DNA of 64,000 nt from Streptomyces sp. MST-110588 (lineage in GTDB: Bacteria; Actinomycetota; Actinomycetes; Streptomycetales; Streptomycetaceae). Under the pieces are notes generated by a model. The model worked only from the letters and a program-made list of their open reading frames with translations. It made no database searches and was not told the DNA's origin. Below are positions 53,936 to 62,180 of the stretch, piece after piece. Each line of letters begins with the position of its first letter. Positions within the stretch are counted from its first letter, which is position 1. The position numbers were made by a program, and so were the translations under genes. The stretch lies in the NCBI RefSeq assembly GCF_022695595.1, contig NZ_CP074380.1:4934501-4998500 (forward strand), in the 5' to 3' direction.

Positions 53936-55560
53936 ACCGCACCACCATTTCCCTGATCGGCGCGACCGTGGCGCTCGCCGCCGTCACCGGCATCGCCGTC
54001 GTCACCGGCCCGGACGGCGCCGCGGCGCCCGCCTCCCCGCAGAGCGCCTCCCGGCGGCCCGTCGAGCGGTCCGCGCTGCTGTGCCCCGCGCCCAGTTCCT
54101 CCGAGGTCGGCGAGACGACGTACACCTCCTTCACACCCAAGGGCACGGGTACGGGTACGGGTGCAGGCACAGGCACAGGCACGGTCGCGAAGGCGGACGG
54201 GCACCGTGGTACGGCGGTCCTGACACCGGCCCCGACCGCGAAGGACGGCAGAGCGGACGCCGGGAAGACCGGCAAGGACAGCCAAGGGAACGAGGACAGC
54301 AAGGGGAAGAAGCCCGGGCGGGAGAGCGGTACGGCCGCGGCCGGGCAGGGGGACGCCAAGCCCGTCGCGCCGCTGGCGCAGGCCGGGAAGCCGGTCACCG
54401 CGACGACCGACCGGGCGGACGCGCCCGCGCTCGTGGGCACCGCCGAGGGCACGCTCGCGCCCGGCTGGAGCGTGCAGCAGACCACGGCCATCGCCGCGGG
54501 CGGCGGCCGTGGTCTCCAGGGCCTGACCTGTACGGCACCCGACACCAGCTTCTGGTTCCCGGGCGTGAGCACCGAGAAGGGCCGGCAGGACTACGTCCAC
54601 CTCACCAACCCCGACGCCACGCCCGCCGTCGTCGACCTCGAACTGCGCGGCAAGAGCGGGTCCTTGGCGTCGGCCTCCGGCGAGGGCATCACCGTGCCGC
54701 CGCACTCCACCCTGCCCGTACTGCTCTCCACCCTGACTGCCGCGCCGACGCCCGACGCGGCCCTGCACGTCGCCGCGCGCGAGGGCCGGGTCGGCGCCTC
54801 CGTACAGGCCGCCGACGCCAAGCTGGGCGGCGACTGGCTGCCGGCCGCCGCCGACCCCGGCCCGGTCGCGGTGCTGCCCGGCATCCCGGCCGACGCCACC
54901 TCCGTCCACCTGGTGGCGGTGGCGCCCGGTGATGCCGACGCCGACCTCAAGGTGCAACTCGCCACCCCCAGCGGTCTGATCACCCCGGCGGGGCTGGAGT
55001 CCCTGCGCGTCAAGAGCGGGATGACCGCGTCGGTGGAGCTGGGCGGCGTCACCAAGGGTGAAGCGGGCTCGCTGGTGCTGACTCCGGCCAACGGCTCCAA
55101 GGCCCCCGTGGCGGCGGCGCTGCGGGTGACCCGGGGCACGGGCGGCAAACAGGAGATGGCGTTCCTCCCGGCGACCCGGCCGGTCGGCGCGCGGGCCACC
55201 GTCGCCGACAACCGTGCCAAGGGCGGCACGCTCTCGCTCACCGCGCCGGAGAAGGGCAAGGACGCGAAGGTCAAGGTCACGGCGTCGGCGGGGAGCGGGG
55301 GCGGCGAGCCGGTCAGCAAGACGTACACGGTCCGGGGCGGCAGCACCCTCGCCGTCGAACCGCCGGTTCCTCCGGGGCTGCGGGGGTCGTACGCGCTGAC
55401 GGTCGAGCCGGCGGCAGGCGGCGGGCCGGTGTACGCCTCGCGCACGCTGACCCTGCCGCAGGGCGGCCTGCCGGCCTTCACGATCCAGACGCTGCCGGAC
55501 GACCGGGGGACGGTCGTGGTGCCGGGGGCGCGTCAGGATCTGTCCCTGCTGCTGGACTGA
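53932..55560 (+). CDS. Exported DUF5719-family protein
   Basis: A 542-aa protein with one N-terminal helix (TISLIGATVALAAVTGIAVV), a low-complexity stretch (Gly-Thr run, then Lys/Asp/Gly) up to about residue 160, and a long beta-rich extracellular part (SFWFPGVSTEKGRQDYVHLT, NPDATPAVVDLELRG, TTLPV-type strands). The fold resembles repeated immunoglobulin-like domains as in the DUF5719 family. The GTG at 53932 overlaps the stop of the glycosyltransferase by 4 bp, so the two are coupled and probably work together at the cell surface. Confidence 0.82.
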   Translation: MNRTTISLIGATVALAAVTGIAVVTGPDGAAAPASPQSASRRPVERSALLCPAPSSSEVGETTYTSFTPKGTGTGTGAGTGTGTVAKADGHRGTAVLTPAPTAKDGRADAGKTGKDSQGNEDSKGKKPGRESGTAAAGQGDAKPVAPLAQAGKPVTATTDRADAPALVGTAEGTLAPGWSVQQTTAIAAGGGRGLQGLTCTAPDTSFWFPGVSTEKGRQDYVHLTNPDATPAVVDLELRGKSGSLASASGEGITVPPHSTLPVLLSTLTAAPTPDAALHVAAREGRVGASVQAADAKLGGDWLPAAADPGPVAVLPGIPADATSVHLVAVAPGDADADLKVQLATPSGLITPAGLESLRVKSGMTASVELGGVTKGEAGSLVLTPANGSKAPVAAALRVTRGTGGKQEMAFLPATRPVGARATVADNRAKGGTLSLTAPEKGKDAKVKVTASAGSGGGEPVSKTYTVRGGSTLAVEPPVPPGLRGSYALTVEPAAGGGPVYASRTLTLPQGGLPAFTIQTLPDDRGTVVVPGARQDLSLLLD

Positions 55561-55620
55561 GCGGTTGGCCGGTTGGCCGGTTGGGCGGTTGAGCGACTGA
55601 CCGGTTGAGCGGCTGACCGG
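55561..55620. repeat. 8-bp tandem array, 7.5 units
   Basis: Units of consensus SCGGTTGR (GCGGTTGG, CCGGTTGG, CCGGTTGG, GCGGTTGA and later variants) start at the base after the DUF5719 stop codon and run in register for 60 bp. They fill half of the 113-bp gap before the convergent zincin-like gene. Confidence 0.9.
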
Positions 55621-55673
55621 ACAGCCCGATCGGCCGCCGCCGAACCGGCCGCCGGTCACCTTGCGCGCACGCC

Positions 55674-56156
55674 TCAGTCCTGTCCGTAGCGCGGGTCCAC
55701 CGACTCCGGCGCCAGGCCGAGCAGTTCGGCGACCTGTTCGACGACGACCTCGTGGACCAGGAGCGCCCGCTCGTCCCGGTTCTTCGTACGGATCTCCACC
55801 GGGCGCCGGTAGATGACGACCCGGTCACGGTGGCCGTCCGAGGCCGGCAGCAGCCGGCCCAGCGGTACGCCGCCCGCGTCGGCGGCGAGCGCGGCGTCCT
55901 CCTCCGGGCCGAACGCGGGCACCTCACTGGCCAGGAACTCGACCTCGGCAAGCTGCGGCCAGCGGCGCTCCAGGCGGTCCCGGGAGTCGTACACGAGATC
56001 GGCGAAGGCGTCGGCCCGGCTCACGGACAGGGGTACTTGCGGAGGTGCGATCGGTCCGCGCATGCCACGGCCGTGGCGGTCGCGGTGGCGGGGACGCGGC
56101 CCGGCCGGACTGGGGCTCCCCCCGGCGGTGTCCGGGGGAGGTACAGGGGTGTCCAT
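55674..56156 (-). CDS. Zincin-like metallopeptidase-family protein with altered motif
   Basis: A 160-aa protein of the small zincin-like family (COG3824-type). RRWPQLAEVEFLASEVPAFG and VVIYRRPVEIRTKNRDERAL precede the helix LVHEVVVEQVAELLGLAPES. In the active family this helix is HExxH with a later ligand. Here the fifth position is Val (HEVVV), so the usual second His is lacking and proteolysis is doubtful. Actinobacterial members next to DUF3499 seem to share the HEV form, from memory. The ATG at 56156 leaves a basic 40-residue leader. It is divergent from the DUF3499 gene. Confidence 0.78.
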   Translation of the reverse strand: MDTPVPPPDTAGGSPSPAGPRPRHRDRHGRGMRGPIAPPQVPLSVSRADAFADLVYDSRDRLERRWPQLAEVEFLASEVPAFGPEEDAALAADAGGVPLGRLLPASDGHRDRVVIYRRPVEIRTKNRDERALLVHEVVVEQVAELLGLAPESVDPRYGQD

Positions 56157-56439
56157 CAGCATCGAGCGTAACCGCCACGGGGCGATCGGAACGGGAGAGC
56201 CGGGGCCCGCGTTCCATGTCGCCGAGTGACCGGTCCGATGTCCGTTGCGTTCGTTTGCACCTCTCCATGAGACCGCAGATCTCATCGGGAATGACACGAA
56301 ATGCATCGAGTCGTGACGTGATCCCGAGGCGCGTTTCCCGGTGTCCGCCGGTCGGCGCAGTCCTCCCAGCGCAGGTCAGATTGAGGGTGCCCAGGTCAGA
56401 CGCACCGGACGAACCGGGACGACACGGACGGGTGAGGTC

Positions 56440-56883
56440 GTGGAGAGTCATCGCGGCCCGCTCAAGAGTGCGGTACCGTCCAACGTCGTGAGCCCTGTAC
56501 GTCGCTGTTCGCGCACTGCGTGCGGCCGCCCCGCCGTCGCAACGCTGACGTACGTCTACGCGGATTCGACCGCCGTGCTCGGACCGCTCGCCACCTATGC
56601 CGAGCCCCACTGCTATGACCTGTGCGCCGAGCACTCCGAGCGGCTGACCGCCCCACGAGGCTGGGAAGTCGTACGTCTCGCCACCGAAACCGGACCGTCC
56701 CGCCCCAGTGGCGACGACCTCGAAGCGCTCGCCAACGCGGTGCGCGAGGCGGCCCGTCCACAGGAACGCGCGGCCGGGGCCGGCGGTGGGCCGCAGGCCA
56801 TGGGGCCGGGCGGCCGGGAGGCCAACCCCATGGAAGTCGCCCGCCGAGGGCACCTGAGGGTGCTGCGCTCGCCTGACTCCTGA
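56440..56883 (+). CDS. DUF3499-family zinc-ribbon-like protein
   Basis: A 147-aa protein. The core is VRRCSRTACGRPAVATLTYV, YADSTAVLGPLATYAEPHCY, then DLCAEHSERLTAPRGWEVVR: two CxxxxC / CxxxC pairs that can hold a metal ion. The C-terminus (MEVARRGHLRVLRSPDS) is conserved in the family. The GTG at 56440 has GTGAGG just before it; a GTG at 56488 directly before the core is also possible. The family is a near-universal actinobacterial unknown, placed between the zincin-like gene and manB. Confidence 0.85.
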   Translation: MESHRGPLKSAVPSNVVSPVRRCSRTACGRPAVATLTYVYADSTAVLGPLATYAEPHCYDLCAEHSERLTAPRGWEVVRLATETGPSRPSGDDLEALANAVREAARPQERAAGAGGGPQAMGPGGREANPMEVARRGHLRVLRSPDS

Positions 56884-56894
56884 GAGCGCCGACT

Positions 56895-56971
56895 CCTTCG
56901 GACTTCGGCCTGCGGACTTCGGCTTTCGGTCTGCGGGCTTCGTCCTTCAGCCTTCGACCTTCGGGTTTCGG
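56895..56971. repeat. Heptamer tandem array, 11 units
   Basis: Eleven heptamers in exact register with consensus NYTTCGG (CCTTCGG, ACTTCGG, CCTGCGG, CTTTCGG and others) cover 77 bp between the DUF3499 and lactate permease genes. The copies are diverged, unlike the perfect array at 10326, but the length is the same. Confidence 0.92.
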
Positions 56972-57100
56972 TACGGGGCGGGCGCATGCGTCGCGGCACC
57001 GGTACCGGCACCGGACCCGGGCCCGTACCGGCGTCCGAGGCATTGACTCCGGCCCGGCGCGGACCCGATCATTCCTGGGCGCTGCTCGCCGGGAGGTCGT

Positions 57101-58798
57101 ATGTCCACGGTGTTCACCCAGCAGTTGGAACCGGTCGCGGGCTCGCTCGCGCTCTCCGCCCTGGTCGCCGCGGTGCCGCTGGCCACCGTCCTGGCCCTGC
57201 TCGGCGCGGTGCGGATGCGCGCCCATCACGCCGGGCCCGTCGGCCTGGCCGCCGCCCTCGCCGTCGCCTGGCCCGTCTTCGGCATGCCGCCGGAGCAGGC
57301 CCTCTCCAGCGCCGCGCAGGGCGCGCTCTTCGGCCTCTTCCCGATCCTGTGGATCGTCGTCAACGCCCTGTGGGTGTACCGGATGACGGTCCGCACCCGC
57401 CACTTCGACGTGCTGCGCCGCTCCTTCTCCCGGCTCTCCGCCGACCCCCGCGTCCAGGCCCTGGTGATCGCGTTCTGCTTCGGGGCGCTGCTGGAGGCGC
57501 TGGCCGGGTTCGGGGCGCCCGTGGCCATCAGCGCGGTGATGCTCGTCGCGCTCGGCTTCGACCCGGTCAGGGCCGCGGTGCTCGCGCTGGTCGCCAACAC
57601 CGCGCCGGTCGCCTTCGGTGCGATGGGTACGCCCGTGGTGACGCTCGCCCAGGTCACCGGCCTGCCACTGGACTCCGTCGCCGACGTGGTGGGGCGGCAG
57701 ACCCCGCTGCTCGCGCTGTTCGTCCCGCTGCTGCTGGTCTTCCTGGTGGACGGGCGGCGCGGGCTGCGCGAGACCTGGGTGCCCGCGCTCGCCTGCGGGA
57801 CGGCCTTCGCCGCCGCCCAGTTCCTGGCGTCCAACTACGTCTCGGCGCAGCTCGCGGACATCGGGGCGGCGCTGGCGGGGGCCGCGGCGCTGATGACGGT
57901 GCCCGGTGTCCGTAAGCCGGCCGTGACGCCGGGCGACGGTCCGGCAGCCGTGCCGGTCGCCGATCCGGTCACCGGTCCGGCTGCCGTGCCAGTTACCGGT
58001 CCGGGACGTGACCGGGCACCCACGGACGTACGCGACCGGGCCCCGGACGTTCGTGACAGCCGCCGCGAGACCGTACGGGCCTACGCCCCCTACGCCCTGA
58101 TCGTCGCCGTCTTCTCCCTCGCCCAGATCCCGCCCGTCAAAGACCTCCTGTCCCGGGCGACCCGCACCGTCGACTGGCCCTTCCTGAACGTCGTGTCCCC
58201 CGACGGGAAGCCGGTCGGCGGCAACGTCTTCACGCTGCCCCTGATCGCCACCGGCGGCACGCTGGTGCTGCTGGCCGGCGCGCTCACCGCCGCGGTACTC
58301 GGCGTCAACGCCCGTACGGCCCTGCGGGAATGGGCCGCCACGGTCCACGAACTGCGGCACGCCATCGTCACCGTGACCTCGGTCCTGGCCCTGGCCTATG
58401 TGATGAACCTCTCCGGACAGGCCGCCACCATCGGGCACTTCGTGGCGGCGGCGGGTGCCGGACTGGCCTTTCTCTCGCCCGTACTGGGCTGGTTCGGTGT
58501 GGCCGTCTCCGGCTCGGACACCTCCGCCAACGCGCTTTTCGGGGCGCTCCAGGTCACCGCCGCCGAGCAGACCGGGCTCCCGCCCGTACTGCTGGCCGCG
58601 GCCAACAGCTCGGGCGGGGTGCTGGGCAAGATGATCTCCCCGCAGAACCTGACGATCGCGTGTGCGGCGGTGGGACTCGCGGGACGGGAGGGGGATCTGC
58701 TGCGGAAGGTCCTGCTGTGGAGCCTGGGGCTGCTCCTGGTGATGTGTCTGATCGTCGTCGGCCAGAGCACGGCCGTGCTCGGCTGGATGCTGCCCTGA
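57101..58798 (+). CDS. L-lactate permease (LctP family)
   Basis: A 565-aa polytopic membrane protein importing lactate, and probably glycolate, with protons. Signatures are FCFGALLEALAGFGAPVAIS, NTAPVAFGAMGTPVVTLAQV, and near the end SGSDTSANALFGALQVTAAE and NSSGGVLGKMISPQNLTIAC. About 12-14 helices are visible. A cytoplasmic loop near residue 275-325 is extended with repeated VTGP and AVPV units. The ATG at 57101 has GGGAGG at good spacing. It appears inserted between DUF3499 and manB compared with the mycobacterial order. Confidence 0.94.
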   Translation: MSTVFTQQLEPVAGSLALSALVAAVPLATVLALLGAVRMRAHHAGPVGLAAALAVAWPVFGMPPEQALSSAAQGALFGLFPILWIVVNALWVYRMTVRTRHFDVLRRSFSRLSADPRVQALVIAFCFGALLEALAGFGAPVAISAVMLVALGFDPVRAAVLALVANTAPVAFGAMGTPVVTLAQVTGLPLDSVADVVGRQTPLLALFVPLLLVFLVDGRRGLRETWVPALACGTAFAAAQFLASNYVSAQLADIGAALAGAAALMTVPGVRKPAVTPGDGPAAVPVADPVTGPAAVPVTGPGRDRAPTDVRDRAPDVRDSRRETVRAYAPYALIVAVFSLAQIPPVKDLLSRATRTVDWPFLNVVSPDGKPVGGNVFTLPLIATGGTLVLLAGALTAAVLGVNARTALREWAATVHELRHAIVTVTSVLALAYVMNLSGQAATIGHFVAAAGAGLAFLSPVLGWFGVAVSGSDTSANALFGALQVTAAEQTGLPPVLLAAANSSGGVLGKMISPQNLTIACAAVGLAGREGDLLRKVLLWSLGLLLVMCLIVVGQSTAVLGWMLP

Positions 58799-58817
58799 CG
58801 CGGGATGCCGCCATGAC

Positions 58818-58862
58818 GTACGTGCGGCGGTGTCCGTACGTGCGGCGGTGTCCGTACGTGCG
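58818..58862. repeat. 18-bp tandem repeat, 2.5 copies
   Basis: GTACGTGCGGCGGTGTCC occurs twice exactly, then GTACGTGCG, just after the lactate permease stop and before manB. Confidence 0.92.
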
Positions 58863-58979
58863 TCGAAGCCCGTACGGAGGCCGGGGCCCGCAGGGAGGTC
58901 AGGGCCCGTACGGATGCGGCCTGACCTTCCCCTTTCCGGGTAGGTTGAAGGCACCGTAGAGACTCCAGGAGGGCTGGCT

Positions 58980-60338
58980 GTGACTGATCTGTCGCAGATC
59001 GTGAAGGCGTACGACGTGCGCGGTGTGGTCCCCGACCAGTGGGACGAGTCGCTTGCCGAACTGTTCGGCGCGGCCTTCGCCGAGGTCACCGCCGCGGACG
59101 CGATCGTGATCGGGCACGACATGCGGCCTTCCTCGCCCGGCCTGTCGCGGGCCTTCGCGCGCGGCGCCGCGGCGCGCGGTGTGGACGTGACCGAGATCGG
59201 GCTCTGCTCGACCGACGAGCTGTACTTCGCCAGTGGCGCGCTGGACCTGCCGGGCGCGATGTTCACCGCCTCGCACAACCCGGCCCGGTACAACGGGATC
59301 AAGATGTGCCGGGCGGGTGCGGCCCCGGTCGGCCAGGACACCGGGCTCGCGGAGATCCGTGCGCTGGTGGAGCGCTGGTCGCGGGACGGGGCGCCGGAGC
59401 CGGCGGCCGAGGCGGGCACGATCACCTCGCGCGATGTGCTCGGCGACTACGCGGCGCACCTGCGGCGCCTGGTGGACCTGTCCGGCATCCGCCCGCTGAA
59501 GGTCGTGGTGGACGCGGGCAACGGCATGGGCGGACACACCGTCCCCACCGTGTTCGAGGGCCTGCCCCTGGAACTGGACCCGATGTACTTCGAGCTGGAC
59601 GGCACCTTCCCCCACCACGAGGCCAACCCGCTGGACCCGAAGAACATCATCGACCTCCAGGAGCGGGTCCGCGAGACCGGCGCCGACATCGGCCTGGCCT
59701 TCGACGGTGACGCCGACCGCTGCTTCGTCGTGGACGGCAACGGCGACCCGGTCGCCCCGTCCGCGATCACCGCCCTGGTCGCCGCCCGCGAGCTGGCCAA
59801 GCACCCGGGCGGCACGGTCATCCACAACTGCATCACCTCCTGGTCGGTGCCCGAGGTCGTCGCGGAGAACGGCGGCACGGCCGTCCGTACCCGGGTGGGG
59901 CACTCCTTCATCAAGGGGGAGATGGCCAGGACCGGAGCGATCTTCGGGGGTGAGCACTCCGCCCACTACTACTTCCGCGACTTCTGGAACGCCGACACCG
60001 GCATGCTGGCCGCCATGCACGTCCTGGCGGCGCTCGGTGAGCAGTCCGGGACGCTGGCGGACCTGGTGGCGCAGTACGACCGGTACGCCGCCTCCGGCGA
60101 GATCAACAGCACGGTCGAGGACCAGACGGGCCGGCTCGCCGCGATCCGGACCGCGTACGAGGGCCGCGAAGGCGTCGAGCTGGACGAGCTGGACGGCCTG
60201 ACGGTCACCACCGCCGACTGGTGGTTCAACCTCCGCGCCTCCAACACCGAACCGCTGCTGCGGCTGAACGTCGAGGCGCGCGACCGCGAGACGGTCGACC
60301 GGGTGCGTGACGAGGTGCTGGCGATCGTACGGGGCTGA
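58980..60338 (+). CDS. manB: Phosphomannomutase ManB
   Basis: A 452-aa alpha-D-phosphohexomutase interconverting mannose-6-phosphate and mannose-1-phosphate. The phosphoserine loop is MFTASHNPARYNGIKMC, the metal loop is LAFDGDADRCFVVDG, the sugar-binding loop is FGGEHSAHYYFRDFW, and the phosphate-binding end is LRASNTEPLLRLNVEA. All four domains are complete. The GTG at 58980 is preceded by AGGAGGG at good spacing. It works between ManA (63 kb) and the guanylyltransferase (43 kb) on the path to GDP-mannose. Confidence 0.96.
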   Translation: MTDLSQIVKAYDVRGVVPDQWDESLAELFGAAFAEVTAADAIVIGHDMRPSSPGLSRAFARGAAARGVDVTEIGLCSTDELYFASGALDLPGAMFTASHNPARYNGIKMCRAGAAPVGQDTGLAEIRALVERWSRDGAPEPAAEAGTITSRDVLGDYAAHLRRLVDLSGIRPLKVVVDAGNGMGGHTVPTVFEGLPLELDPMYFELDGTFPHHEANPLDPKNIIDLQERVRETGADIGLAFDGDADRCFVVDGNGDPVAPSAITALVAARELAKHPGGTVIHNCITSWSVPEVVAENGGTAVRTRVGHSFIKGEMARTGAIFGGEHSAHYYFRDFWNADTGMLAAMHVLAALGEQSGTLADLVAQYDRYAASGEINSTVEDQTGRLAAIRTAYEGREGVELDELDGLTVTTADWWFNLRASNTEPLLRLNVEARDRETVDRVRDEVLAIVRG

Positions 60339-60539
60339 GCGCCGGCCGGGCCGGGGAGCGGGCAGAGCCGGGAAGCGGGTCGGGTTGGTACTCGTCCGGC
60401 CCCGGCGTCTGCGTACGGCCGGCACCGCCGCCCACGAAGCCCGTCCCGGCCGCCCGCCGCCACCCGTCCCCGGGCACGGCCGCCGCGGCCCCCGGCGGTA
60501 GGCTGGCGGCACCGCAATCACCTCGAAGGGACACCTCCC

Positions 60540-60722
60540 ATGCCGGTCGAAGCCAGCCTGCTTGAGATCCTCGCCTGCCCGGCGTGCCACGCCCCGCTGG
60601 AGGACAGGACGAGCGCCGACCCCGCCGAGCTGGTCTGCACCGCCGGGGACTGCGGCCTGGCCTACCCCGTACGGGACGGCATCCCCGTCCTCCTCGTCGA
60701 CGAGGCCCGCCGCCCCGCCTGA
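60540..60722 (+). CDS. Trm112-family small protein (60 aa)
   Basis: A 60-aa protein: [49 protein letters not shown]. The CPxC and later CxxxxC residues with the [11 protein letters not shown] end are those of the Trm112/YcaR family, which in other organisms activates methyltransferases or acts as a small chaperone-like subunit. The ATG at 60540 has AAGGGA before it. It lies 88 bp before the SIS-domain gene, and the two are commonly adjacent in Actinobacteria. Confidence 0.9.
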   Translation: MPVEASLLEILACPACHAPLEDRTSADPAELVCTAGDCGLAYPVRDGIPVLLVDEARRPA

Positions 60723-60810
60723 GCCAGCAGCCCGACCCGGAACCGCCCCGGTCCGGCCGGGGCGCCCGGCACGCCAGCCACCCGTACGGCGATCGGAGGC
60801 AGCGCCCACC

Positions 60811-61952
60811 ATGCTCGACGAGTCACTGCTCGACGCACCCGAAGCCCTGGCCCGGACCGACCGGTACGGGCTGCTGCGCGGCGTCGCCCAGTCCGGGGCC
60901 CGGGTCCGTACCGCCGCCCGGCACGCCGTCGAGGCCGGCATCCCGGGCCTGGAGCCCGATGGACGGCCCCGCGCCGTACTGGTCGCGGGTCCCGGACCGG
61001 CCGCCTCCTGCGTCGCCGACCTCTTCGGCGCCCTCGGCGGCGGAAGCTGCCCCGTCGTCCTGATCCGGCCCACCGGCGTCGCACCCCGCACCGGCGCCCT
61101 GCGCTGGGCCCTGCCCGGCTGGACCGGCCCGCTGGACCTGCTGCTCATCGCGGGGCCGGACGGCTCCGACCCGGGCCTGGCCGAGCTGATCGAACAGAGT
61201 TACCGCCGCGGCTGCTCGGTGGTCGGCGTCACCCCGGCCGGCTCGCCGCTGGCCGACGCCGTCGTCCAGGCCCGCGGACTGGCCGTTCCGCTGGCCACCA
61301 CCTCGTACGACACCGAGTTCGACATCGAGGGCGCGCCCCCGGCCGCCCCCGGCACCCTGTGGTCGCTGCTGATCCCGCTGCTCGCGCTGGCCGACCGCAT
61401 CGGCCTGCTCGACGCCCCGCCCGACGCGCTGGGCAAGCTCGCCGACCGCCTCGACCACGTCGCCGAGCGGTGCGGGCCCGCCGTCGCCACGTACACCAAC
61501 CCGGCCAAGACCCTGGCCGCCGAGCTCGCCGACGCACTGCCGCTGATCTGGACCGAAGGCACCGTCGCCGGGGCGATCGGCCGGCACTTCGCGACCGTAC
61601 TGACCGGCCTGGCCGGCCGGCCCGCGCTGGCCGCCGAGCTTCCCGAGGCGCTCACCGCGCACGGCACCCTCCTGGCCGGCGCGCTCGCGGCCGGCGCCGA
61701 CCCGGACGACTTCTTCCGCGACCGGGTCGAACAGCCCGCCCCCTGCACGCCCGCGCCGTGCTGCTGCGCGAGCGCGCCATGGGCCCGCTGTCCGCGGCGC
61801 CCGCCGCCCGCGAACTGGCCCAGGAGCGCGAGGTCGCGGTCAGCGAACTGGAGCCGGAGGACGGCAGCGCCCTGGAGTCCGCCGCCGAGCTGCTGGCCAT
61901 CACGGATTTCGCCGCCGTTTACCTGGCGCTCGCCGACACCGAGGCACCATGA
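60811..61952 (+). pseudogene. SIS-domain (phosphosugar isomerase-like) protein, frameshifted near the end
   Basis: About 380 aa when repaired. The N-terminal SIS domain has VLVAGPGPAASCVADLFGAL and LLLIAGPDGSDPGLAELIEQ; the second has TYTNPAKTLAAELADALPLI and WTEGTVAGAIGRHFATVL. It resembles the phosphoglucose/phosphomannose isomerase-like protein between manB and manA in Actinobacteria. After DDFFRDRVEQPAP the frame shifts: the conserved end LHARAVLLRERAMGPLSAAP and ITDFAAVYLALADTEAP lies in another frame ending at 61952. One extra C in the five-C run at 61739-61743 restores it. As written, translation goes on to 62022 in nonsense. The ATG at 60811 has GGAGG upstream. Confidence 0.85.
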
Positions 61953-62056
61953 ACGGCCGGGCCGGCCGGCCCGCTCCGCCCCTGTGAATCCGTCGCGCGG
62001 CACGCTCGTCCTGTGCACGTAGCACCATGGCTCGCCTTCCGCGCTCCCATACGCAG

Positions 62057-62091
62057 GCGTCATGCATCATGCGTCATGCGTCATGGGTCAC
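62057..62091. repeat. Heptamer tandem array, 5 units
   Basis: GCGTCAT, GCATCAT, GCGTCAT, GCGTCAT and GGGTCAC follow in register between the SIS-domain gene and manA. This is the third 7-bp array in a gene gap of this window. Confidence 0.9.
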
Positions 62092-62180
62092 GCCCCGCGC
62101 CTCACTCTTCCCTCGCCCTTCCCTCACCGTCCCCTCGCCCTTTCCTTGCCTGTACGCATCACATGACAGGAACCCTCACC

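Noticed and set aside
61953..62180. Continuation of the SIS-domain frame to 62022 as a real C-terminus
   Set aside because: The Pro/Arg/Ser/Trp-rich tail is typical of a wrong frame, while the conserved ending lies in the other frame and stops at 61952.
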